A stretch of 64,000 bases of DNA from Chrysaora quinquecirrha (lineage: Eukaryota > Cnidaria > Scyphozoa > Semaeostomeae > Pelagiidae): assembly GCA_014526335.1 (NCBI GenBank), contig JACTAT010000170.1:248139-312138 (forward strand). The letters run 5' to 3'. The notes under the pieces were generated by a model that saw only the letters and a list, made by a program, of their open reading frames with translations, ran no database searches and was not told where the DNA came from. A program made the translations under genes and the position numbers. Of the stretch, positions 54,808-64,000 are shown in pieces; position 1 is the stretch's first letter; every line of letters starts with the position of its first letter.

Positions 54808-55105
54808 ATAGTAATATATGACTTTCAATATCATGGTCATCGGCAGACAAATGTATCCAAAGTACACGAACAACGCAAGAACTAAGAGAATTGGCAGGTC
54901 ACGAATGATAGCAAGTGCACCTCCTAAGTCAATTCAAAAAGCTAGAAGAGGAATGAAATACTTACCCGTGAACCAAACTCAGTGCAAAGAGTGGTACATG
55001 TTTTAAAAGGGGTGAGGAATCCCAGCGTACACATATTCAAGGGTATGATCAGAAAATGCTCAAAGGCACAGCTTTGGCCAGCTTTTCAATAACATCAAAA
55101 TAAAA

Positions 55106-55891
55106 GAGATCTGATACATATGATGACGCGATTTTCACAAGTCCTGAAGGACGGAGTCTCCTCAAGCTACCAATAACAGTTACAGATGAAGAGAAGACTT
55201 GGGAAGTTTCCCAAGATAAAGCCATCGAGTCGCACATCTGTAACCACGAAGAAGCCGACACCCTACTAGTCTTGCATGCCTCTCTTAGAGACACAAATGT
55301 GGTGATTGTTGCCAAAGACACTGATGTCCTCGTTCTTCTTGTTTATGCCTTCGCCATTGTAAAACCTACCTGCAAGTGGTTCTTAAAATCGACAGTGAAA
55401 ATTCGTAGACGTTGCAAAAATATGTGAATATTTGGGAATGGAAGTCTCGAAGTTCTTGCCCCACATCCATGCCATTTCTGGTTGTGATACTACGTCGTAT
55501 TTTTTCGGTGTTGGGAAGATAAAGCTGCTCAAGACAGTTCTGAAGAAAATTCACCCCCTCGAGCTTGTAAGATCGTTGGGACAAGGCAAGGATCTCTCCA
55601 ACGATGGACACGATAAAGTTGTGAATTTTGTCAAAACAATTATGTATCCAGGGAAGGAAAACGAGTCTCTTGTCGATACCAGGGTCCGCCTCTACAAAGC
55701 TATGAAAACCAAGGCATCTCAGTCTTTACCTCCAGATCCCGACTCCTTAAAGCAAGCTATCCGTCGCATCCACTATCAAGTTTATCACTGGTTGAGGTGC
55801 ACAGAACGACATATTCCGTCGATTTCTCTTGAAGACTGCGGCTGGAGAATTGATACTGAAGAGCGCATCGTGAAACCAGTTTGGTTCACGG
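55106..55891 (+). pseudogene. Transposon-associated HEEADT / HAISGCDTTS family gene, broken
   Basis: Frame a (about 55116-55427) reads GRSLLKLPITVTDEEKTW, then ICNHEEADTLLVLHASL and VVIVAKDTDVLVLLVYA, ending in TGA. Frame b (55432-55891) continues with KFLPHIHAISGCDTTSYFFG, VGKIKLLKTVLKK, a helical stretch and RIVKPVWFTG before the donor gtaagt at 55892. The HEEADT, DTDVLVLL and HAISGCDTTS motifs mark a family abundant in cnidarian, arthropod and fish genomes and linked to DNA transposons; its acidic residues suggest a PIN/FEN-like nuclease fold (inference). A frame break near 55428 and an in-frame stop upstream (about 55100) make this copy non-functional. Confidence 0.65.
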
Positions 55892-55961
55892 GTAAGTATT
55901 TCATTACCTCAGTCCCCAATACCTCTTCTTGGTTGTTTTATCAAAATAAGAAAGATCTGTC

Positions 55962-56234
55962 CTAGCTCAGGTAGTTTAGCTGGTTGATTATTTTGTCTAT
56001 GGTACTCTTGGAGTCCTTGTAAATGTTTACTTGTCCATCTTTTCCACCAGTGGCTTTGTAGAGTAGAAATAAACTTGAGTCTCTAATTGTCGCAGAATCT
56101 TTGTCCTCGTCGAATTCTGCATTTTTATCAGTAGTAATAGTTGGTAATGCGAAATCAATTATCATGTGATACGTGGTTAGAGGCTCGAATTCAAGCTTAT
56201 CCGTTTGATAAGTCAAAGGCTTTTTATTCATCAA
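55962..56234 (-). CDS. Hypothetical 90-aa ORF (minus)
   Basis: MMNKKPLTYQTDKLEFEPLT continues with YHMIIDFALPTITTDKNAEF, an acidic stretch and FLLYKATGG. Composition looks more coding-like than most frames here (balanced, charged, no low complexity). No family recognised, no splice sites evaluated. It starts 70 bp after the donor at 55892 on the other strand and may be intron sequence. Confidence 0.25.
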   Translation of the reverse strand: MMNKKPLTYQTDKLEFEPLTTYHMIIDFALPTITTDKNAEFDEDKDSATIRDSSLFLLYKATGGKDGQVNIYKDSKSTIDKIINQLNYLS

Positions 56235-56239
56235 ACCTT

Positions 56240-57040
56240 CAACTTATATACGCATTGTCTCAACCACTCTGAAGCTTAATTTTTAGCGTCCCAAGACATT
56301 GTACAAAACTTTGTGACTTCGAAATTGCTACCGTTCGTAAAAAAATCCCCCTTGCCAAGGTGCCTTAAGCGATATTAAATGTCCAATCTATTTTTCATGC
56401 TGTGAGATAGCCTTGAAATTCTTCAACTTTCTTTTTTCTAATTTCTTATTGTTGTTATATGGAAAATGGACACGAATGACCTTGGCTTGAGAATATCGCT
56501 ACAACCTAAAAACCGCCAAAATTTAGACAGAATGAACAAGTAAACTCAGATTATAATAAAAAAACTGTTTCCATCCCTCTTGGGTACCCGTCATTGGTCC
56601 TAAACGTTAGAAGATTTTGCAAAGTGAAGGATATAAAGTCGTCTTCTTGTAAGGAAGAAGTCTCAAGTCAATTCTATGTAGTAACCCGGGGGTAACTTCA
56701 ATAGATCAGTGACGGGGATATGCCATTTTGTAAAAAAGTTTGCCCAAGAAAATTTTGAAAAGTATACCCTAAAGTTCACAAAGAAATTCGAATACAATAC
56801 ATAAAATACTCAAAAGTCTTGTTTTAGAATTATAAAGCTGACATTTATTTGGCAGTTATTGTGACTTTATCAAAATTTATCATCTCAGCCATAATGATAC
56901 CCCCAAGCTTGTAATTTTAGCAAATTTGATACCCCAAATTTATTTTCCACCCTTAAAAAGGTACCCTCAAAAATGGCACATCCCATACCCATACATACTC
57001 CCCTGGATGTTATAATACAGATCAATTTCCCCAAATAGTC
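56240..57040. other. No gene seen
   Basis: AT-rich sequence, no recognisable coding similarity or repeat. Confidence 0.3.
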
Positions 57041-57057
57041 AACATGAGATATATAAA

Positions 57058-57339
57058 TTAGATTATTCGTGCGGAAAAACGCATATAGGAGAAACGCAAA
57101 TGAAAGTAATTACTAGATGCATTGAACGTCAACAAGACAGTTTGGCAGAAAAATGGAAGAGATGTAGAGAACACAGTAAAGATTGCCATGGGCAATTTAA
57201 TTGGTTTGATGCGAAAGCTCTTGGTGTAGAAAGTAGTTACTGGTATAGCCGGAAAGTAAGAGAATCGCCAGAAATTCGATGTGTCAAAGCAGGTCCGATG
57301 GAAATAACTGGTGCACACAGAGATGAAGGAGCATCATAA
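57058..57339 (+). mobile_element. Penelope-like C-terminal fragment with GIY-YIG nuclease
   Basis: A frame reads YSCGKTHIGETQMKVITRCI, then ERQQDSLAEKWKRCREHSKD and FNWFDAKALGVESSYWYSRK. CGKTHIGET is the GIY-YIG-type start (usually Y(V/I)GET), with the following Arg helix, then the H.F.W..A..L and RR.RE.I-type blocks at the end of Penelope-like proteins. The RT part is missing. Confidence 0.6.
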
Positions 57340-57349
57340 TTCATGGAGG

Positions 57350-58420
57350 CCTTTTCACAAAATGGAGGAAGGTCGATAAAATGAACAGTAGATGGACTTA
57401 TTTGTGGACAATCAATGAATAATTAGTCATTACAGATGTGTACAAAGAGCCGAAAGCTCAATGGAACATAGAATCATAGAATAGTACGGAAGTACCGGAA
57501 TAGTACTAAGGTCTTTAAAGCGATCAATCACAACGACTCAGCATTCCTTTGTAATTGTCATTTCAGTCACTATCACTATATGATGTCAAAGGTGTGCAGT
57601 ATTGGCACTGATCTTTAGAGATCAGTGAGTATTGGTCTTGCTTTTGGCAGGCATTGCGATTCATCCGATTCTTCAATTTGTCTCTTGTTGACCAGTGTCA
57701 GAAGTGTTGTCTTCTTGCATTAGGCGTAAGAATGCGAGGAGGACGGACATGCATCGGATATGGTAAGTGAAGGTCATTAGAGAATGAAAACGACAAATGT
57801 TGGTGTTCTGCAAATTTTCTGTGGACTCAAGCGTATTCATCAGCAGAGCAAATTTGTCAAATCTGTTACAAGGTCTTTCTTCTGCAAAAAAGACAAAAGT
57901 TACCTATCTCTTATCTCCACGTACAGATGCATGCATTACATAATCGGCTCCCTGCACGAATCTAACTTGAATTGTTCACTAGAGACCAGCAGCCACAGAG
58001 TAAGGAGCCATATAGACCGCTAGCCTATCATGTTGTATCATGATTCACGGCTCGAAAAGATACAGCGTTCAAAAGTGGGGAGAAAGAGACGATTGAAAAA
58101 GCGCTAACCACAAAACCATTTGATGGCCAAACAGCCTGATACAGAATCAGCTACGCGATGAATATGACGTATTCTAATTTGTGGCTGATGAACCAGTGGC
58201 TGATTTGAACGAGTGGCTACCTCAGTGGCAATCTCGGAAAGCGTGAGTACTGTTGACTCTATCGCATTTCTATGACAAGCGATTCGAACCAAATATCAAC
58301 AGTTGATCAATGTAGTATCATGGTTCATGGGCTGAACATCTCAGCGCGTGTAATTGATTCTAGCTAATCATCGTAACCAAGGAGACATTATTCATCGCGT
58401 GAAGGTCTAGTTTAAGACAA
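57350..58420. other. No confident gene
   Basis: Short frames of 60-80 codons only. A short repeated motif (agtacggaagtaccggaatagtac) lies near 57482. Confidence 0.3.
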
Positions 58421-58429
58421 AAGTGTTTG

Positions 58430-59215
58430 ACCTAATTTGCATAATTTGTGACGTCAGCACCCTTTTCCTATACCCAAAATTAATAAGATAAGGTTGCAGC
58501 AAAGTTTGCGCCGTCATTTTTCATAAAAATGGACCAGACAGTTCGTTAAAAAGCATTACACTGTCATGAAAAACGGGAATGTTCATCAGATGAAACAAAA
58601 AGAAACTCATGTTGATGACATCATCAGACGGTTTCACTTTCGTTTAAAATTAAAAAATATTTGTCATGGATTTGCGATCTACATGTCATTGTTATTCAGA
58701 AATGGCCAAAAGTTAGTCCCTTAAGACCATGTACAGGTATTTATTGCAAGAAGCTTTGGGTTTATGTTTGTACTCGTGACGTCACAAAAAGCTGTGGGTG
58801 TCAGCAAATTGGATACCATTTATGACGTCATCGATCAAGTCATGTCCGTCATCACGGTAATTGTGGATCGGAAAGGTCCTTCCCGGAATACGAGTCATCG
58901 TACTCGATTACCTAGAAAACCGTTGATATTGTCTCGGTTAGGTGAGAAATCAGATTTTTACAGTCATAGCCCTGCCTGTTATGTTCGAAGTTCGTCACAG
59001 TTTGATAATGGCATCTGTAAATGGTTGCAAAAATTTCACTGACAAATTAAAATATTTAAGAATGGGGAGGGAATTTTCCATAACAATCTGACTTTCAACC
59101 TAACTTTGAAATTTATTACACATTCTGGGTAAATAGATAGCGCTGATTCCAAATCCGAGATCGGCCCTGTGAAATTTTGACCGGAAGTTGGGCTATTCGA
59201 AGACGTCATCTAACA
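58430..59215. repeat. Repeat with CRE-like palindromes, copy 2
   Basis: Contains ttgtgacgtcagc (58449), cgtgacgtcac (58777), tatgacgtcatc (58823) and gaagacgtcatc (59201), plus the shared block gattccaaatccgagatc followed by ccggaagttg near 59144-59190. Related in part to 53860-54330. Confidence 0.5.
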
Positions 59216-59479
59216 GCCTTTTTCTTTTCACCACTGTATCCCGAGGGGTTTTTCGTTGTATTTGATCTCTTTTCAGATGACAATAACATCTTGGGTGAGG
59301 AATTTCCAATTATTTTTTCTTCAGTTAGGTACCTGTACTGACCTTTACCTTTTCGTCGGCCAGGAGGTCGAAGGTCACTCTAGGAAGGCGGAACAAGTGG
59401 ACGCTGTACTTTCCACTTTTGTCTTGCAAGATCCTCAGGTTATTTCGGCGTAGATATTTGAGCTACCTATTCTTTTTTT

Positions 59480-61020
59480 TGTCAAACGTTTTTTGTTATT
59501 GATACTGCAATGATTTAATCATAATCGCGTGGTTGTCTTTTCAAACACAACAACACCCATGCACATAACACCCCATGCGGATGCCCTGGCATGGCCAAGG
59601 GCCTAAAATTCGCTACCTTTCGCCTCTTTCGCCTTGCTATAAAGAATAGACGTCACATAGAAATAGATGATTTTCCATTTCTGCGTTATATTGTTTTATA
59701 CTAATGTTTTAAATATTAGCAGATTAGTTTTTGAAACTCAGTTAATCACTGTCGTGCAATAATGCATGTCTTCTCAACAGGAGATACGCCCATTCAACTA
59801 GCATTCTGTGAAGCAGCGCCAAGCGGGAGTACAAAGGTCGCCTTGAAGGTAGACCTTTGAACGGTGAAGGGTTTTTTGCTTATTGTTCTTGGGGTACCGT
59901 ACCCAGGTTTGTTTTGAAACGTTGGTCCATTTTTCAAAGCATCAATAGTCTGATTTGTTTATGGTCGGGATCCTTGGCAATCTCCCTCCTTATTACCTTG
60001 GGTTCAAACCCATGATGGGGCACATAAGTACCAGAACACAACTTTGCTGCTGCTTTATAGACCCAATGATTCCTATTACTTCGTGCATTGAGTACATGTT
60101 TTACCATAAAAATGGTGTATTATTCCATCCATTAAGATTTTTGAATCTTTGTCCTTACCTTGAAAGCACCCACCGAAGAGTGTTGTCATTTATCAATGTT
60201 CTACCAGTGTTTTTACAGTAAATGCAGGGTCACTTCACAACATCTGTGTATGGGGTTGCTGTTACCCATGCTTTTACAAGTTAGTAAATAGGCTCTAACT
60301 GCTGAGATCCTACAAGTAATACGTAATACAATGTCAAATGCAGTATCCCCACAGCAAGGTGTGGCAGTTTATCATCATGTTACATGATTCTATCCTGCTT
60401 GGCATGCGGAATGTTGCTGTGTTGCAGAATAGTAGTAGCAAGTACCTATAACACGAACCTGTATCATATGTATATGATCTGTCGTATGTGATCCATGTAC
60501 ATGATCCTATATAAGATCTTATCAAGTCCTGGTTTTGGAACGCAGTCAGTGTCACCACCTATAATGTTTTTTCCTTGGCACAGCTATACTATAGTAGGCC
60601 AATACTTTTTGCATAATTTATTAACATATGTTACTTTTGCTGACCCATCAGGGTATGCATTGCGACAGGTTATGTCCCCATTCGCTTAGATTAGGGGCGA
60701 TACAATGTTTTTGAGACATAATGTATCTGCCAAATGTTCTTTAAATATCACCTCACCCCTGTTTAGACCTAATAGGAAAGAATTTTATGGTTGTTTCTCT
60801 TACCCTAGAAACAGAGAATTGGTGACAATTTGCAATCATGTGGTATCTGTAATGAACTATCTTACAGGTGCACTGGCATGGTACTATGAGTACTTCCGGT
60901 TGCCGATTGCACGCAACAGTTTTGGGTTGATCGAAGTAACAGTTTAATGAGATATTCATCATGGCTGATTATGTCAGCAGTGCATGTTGAATACAATGAC
61001 ACATGACTGTGTTTTTGCTG
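59480..61020. other. No gene seen
   Basis: Several open frames of 65-90 codons without recognisable features. A ggggtaccgtaccc palindrome lies near 59890-59905 and alternating gtatatgat/gtacatgat motifs near 60465-60510. Confidence 0.3.
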
Positions 61021-61029
61021 TTCAGTGTG

Positions 61030-62870
61030 ACAAGATTTGACTTACCGATGCCTCAACGAGATTTGTAGAGCGTTTATTCTTGCTGCTTTCGTCAACACTT
61101 GCAGTTTCAAAATTCAGTTCTTCCTAATCAAAAATTAACAAAATGTTACCCATGTTGCTGCTTTTGTCAGCATCTGCAGTTTCGACTTCAGTTTTTGCGT
61201 GATTTTTGCTTACCAAAAAGTTGAAATGTTACCCATGTTTTCACTTTTCAGCTTGATTAGTAGAATGCTTTTTTGCAGTTTCGAATTAAGTTTTTCCTAA
61301 CCAAAAAGTTACAAAATGTAACTCATGTTTCAACGAGCTATGTGGAATGTTCATTGTTGCTGCCTCCGTCCGCATTTGCAGTTTTTAATTGTGTGTCGCT
61401 GACAAAAATGTTAGAAGGTTACCCATGTCTCAGCTTGTTTAGTAGAATGCTTATTTGCAGTTTCGAGTTAAGTTTCTCCTTACCAAAAAGTTACAACCCT
61501 TACCAATGTCTCAAATGAGATTTGTAAAAATGATTATGATCGCTGCTTCCGTCAGCGTATACAGTTTCGAATTAAGTTTTGGCGCCCAATTCGTTACAGA
61601 AGGTTTGCCACTGTTCAACGTGATTTATGGAGTCTTTATGTTTGCTGCGTCCGTCAGCACTTGTGGTATTCAATTTAGTTTTCCAAAGCAACAAGGTACA
61701 GATTGTTACCGATACTTCAACGTGATTTTCAGAATGCTTATTGCAGTTTCGGATTCAGTTTGCTAACCGAAAGTTTCAACTTTTGCCCATGTCTAAATGA
61801 GATTGCAGAGTCTTTACTGTTGCTGCTTTCACCAGCACTTGCAGTTTCTAATTCACTTTCGCTAACCAAAAAGGTTTCAAAATGTTTGCCTTGGTTTCAA
61901 CATGTTTTAGCTTGCCTATATTTGCTGCTCCCGTCAACACATGCAGTTTCGAATGCAGTTTGGCCAACCAAAGTGTTATGAAATGTTACCCATGCGTTAT
62001 TTGATTTGTGGAATGTTTATTTTGCTGCCTCCGTCAGTATGTGCAGTTTCGAATTCAGTTTTGAAGCCCAAAACGTTACAGAAGTTTTGGATTCAGTTTG
62101 ATAACCACAAAGTTACAACTTTTACTCATGTTTCAACGAGATTTGCGAATTTTTTATTGTTGCTGCTCCCGTCAGCACTTGAAGTTCCGAATTCTGTTTT
62201 GCTAACTAAAAAGGTTGCAAAATGCAAGCCTGGTTTCAACACGATTTGTAGTATGCCTATTTTTGCTGCTTGCATCAACACTGGCAGTGTACAGTACAGT
62301 TTTGCTAACCAATAGGGTGCAAATTGTTACCCATGTTGTTACATGATTTGTAGCATGCCTATTTTATGCTGCTTCTGTCCGCACTTGCATTGTGGCTGAC
62401 AATAGCATATAACTGTGTTTGCCCCAAAAAGTTACCAAATGTCATCTAGGTTTCAAAATGATTTGCCAACTTCTTTTGTTGGCTGTCTCCGTCAGCAATC
62501 ACAGGTTTGAATACAGTTTTGCTGACTAGCAAATTCCAAATGGTATCAAACTACGTTTCAACGTGATTTTAGAATGCTTATTGTCGCTGCTTCTATCGGC
62601 ACTACCAGTGTGGACTACAATGGCACATGACCACGTCTTGCGGACCAAAGTTACAAATGTGACTCATGTTTTTAACATGATTTGTAGAAAGTTTGTTGCT
62701 GTTGATTCCGTCAGCACATGTAGTTTTTGTATGCAATTGTACCGCTGTCGCTACAGGGTACGCAGAATGCAACAAATGTTCAATGCAATGATGGTGGGAG
62801 TCCTGCTCGATCATTTGACGACCATCGAGTTTCCCAGCCATGTTACACATGGTGTTGTGTACTGAATTTT
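61030..62870. repeat. Degenerate satellite of about 105-bp units, about 17 copies
   Basis: The unit reads roughly tttcaacgagatttgtagaa, tgtttattgttgctgcttccgtcagcacttgcagtttcgaattcagttttgctaaccaaaaagttacaaaatgttacccatg in separate stretches. Starts (gatttgtag-like) recur near 61048, 61332, 61514, 61619, 61720, 61798, 62003, 62138, 62242, 62343, 62458, 62562 and 62677, i.e. every 80-110 bases. Copies differ by many substitutions and small indels, so the array is old. Open frames through it are by-products. Confidence 0.85.
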
Positions 62871-63077
62871 AACTAGCCAAGACATTGTCATGGCTCAATG
62901 ATTGCTTGCTACTCGTTTTATCAGCATAGTGCATTCACTTAATGAAGAAGGGAACGAAGGTGACGCTTTGACGTGAATGAAGAAGACAGAGTTTTTTCAA
63001 CAACAATCTAGCAAAGAGGGTAACCTTGGGTTTTGTCAATGAAATCTACTAAAAAAAAGGTCGGAGAACACGAATCC

Positions 63078-63471
63078 TTACACGTTTTTTTATAAGAAAC
63101 CTAGCTCGGGGCCTAGTTCTAAAAGTTTCTTAATTTTTGGCCCAATTTTAGTTCTAAAAGTTTCTTAACAGTTTCTTAACTTAATGGAAATAAATTGCAG
63201 TAAAAACGATAAAAACGTGAATATAGCAAGCAAATTATTAATATTATTTTATTACAAAGAATTAGCCATGCTGGTGCGAGAAATCGCACGGAAATGCTTG
63301 AGAATTGATTACTACGTCCACAAATGTGAAATTAGTATGTTGGAAAGCTGGCACAAAAATTTCTTAAGTTTCTTAACTCCTTCCTCCTAGTTCTAAAAGT
63401 TTCTTAACTTTTGGGGTGTCTAGTTCTAGGTTTCTTATAAACCGGTTTCTTATAAAAAAAATTACGTGTAA
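63078..63471. mobile_element. 394-bp MITE with inverted ends
   Basis: Left end ttacacgt, T-run, ataagaaacc; right end ggtttcttataaaa, then attacgtgtaa: inverted repeats of about 25 bp with small gaps. Inside, the motif tagttctaaaagtttcttaa occurs at least three times, and the ataagaaacc segment is doubled at the right end. No ORF. A clear target duplication is not visible; a TA or TTA duplication is possible. Confidence 0.65.
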
Positions 63472-63479
63472 TATTAAAC

Positions 63480-64000
63480 CTGCTGCAAATGGCGAGAGGT
63501 CAAATTTGTTATACAGTATTCATAATGGGAATCCAATTGTTTATGCAGTGGACCCCCTTTCTTCGCTTTTCCAAACTTGCAGTGGGGCTTATTATGCTGT
63601 CATACATACACATATCGCATTGTAAGCGGTTTTTTGACGATTCGACCCCTATTTGTGAAGTTACGCGAGTTGATAAAAGCCCATACTGAGTGTAGAAAGA
63701 CGAATTTCTACAAGCTGCGTACGGTTGCAAATTAAAATGGACAGCAATAAATTAAAGAAATATGTTAAATCAGATGCCAAATACGATTAAGAAGGAATTT
63801 TGGTGGTTAGACAAACGTGGGGGCAGCTATGGGGGCATTCCATGTTTTAAAGATTTTGGATGTTCGGCTATATCTCGACTCATACATTTTCTAGAAGCAC
63901 CAAATATAGCCAGGAATATGTTAAAACAGATGCCACAGTAGTGCTTATCCACCACAGTACGCATAAAAACCCCACCACATCAAGCATAATAACCCACCAC
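63480..64000. other. No gene seen
   Basis: Short frames only. The last 50 bases contain a repeated cccaccac motif. Confidence 0.3.

Overview
This window is eukaryotic (animal) genomic DNA: AT-rich, intron-rich and dominated by transposable elements, with no prokaryotic gene organisation. The mix (CR1-like LINEs with an N-terminal 2A peptide, Penelope-like fragments with GIY-YIG tails, Copia and BEL/Pao elements, MULE-like and hAT-like DNA elements, a tRNA-derived SINE, a HECT/integrase transposon) fits a marine invertebrate, perhaps a cnidarian. That assignment is inference; no host gene here settles it.

Layout. 1-156 is the last coding exon of an upstream + strand gene, with a poly(A) signal at 278. 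From about 1 to 30 kb a series of small, well-bordered exon candidates on + (5963-6117, 12333-12416, 17987-18001, 19481-19654, 22814-22825, 23367-23438, 27949-27960, 30045-30056) may belong to one host gene. All but the first are symmetric phase-1 cassettes, and two encode RRM-like segments. The introns hold mobile elements: a CR1-like relic with a 2A motif (2.1-4.3 kb), a minus-strand endonuclease/RT LINE (7.9-11.5 kb), a CR1-like relic (12.9-17.1 kb) split by a 2441-bp long-TIR element with 9-bp target duplication that carries its own 446-bp nested element, and a tandemly duplicated segment (24.0-30.4 kb). One copy of that segment carries a 2200-bp hAT-like element which itself carries a 1160-bp miniature LTR element; another copy carries a tRNA-derived SINE.

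34-46 kb is the most informative part and forms a three-level nest. An old Copia relic (35.0-35.9 and 45.3-45.9 kb) was hit by a 9357-bp DNA transposon (35914-45270) with a 21-bp unique inverted terminus, inverted arrays of a 20-bp repeat, and two convergent genes: a spliced zinc-ribbon/CUE-like/HECT ubiquitin ligase (+) and a zinc-ribbon/HTH/DDE integrase-type transposase (-). A nearly intact 4583-bp Copia retrotransposon (36555-41137, minus) then inserted in the first intron of the HECT gene. Target duplications, and the reading frame across the empty site, prove the order of events.

46-64 kb is again repeat-rich: tails of several minus-strand LINEs, a second copy of a microsatellite-cored dispersed repeat (50.8-51.7 kb), a minus-strand BEL/Pao pol relic (51.9-53.4 kb), a transposon-associated gene (HEEADT / HAISGCDTTS family, 55.1-55.9 kb) whose last exon appears inverted at 54.6-54.8 kb, a Penelope-like GIY-YIG fragment (57.1-57.3 kb), two repeats rich in TGACGTCA palindromes, a degenerate satellite of about 105 bp (61.0-62.9 kb) and a 394-bp MITE (63.1-63.5 kb).

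The best candidate for an undescribed system is the 9.4-kb transposon that mobilises a HECT E3 ligase alongside an integrase-like transposase.
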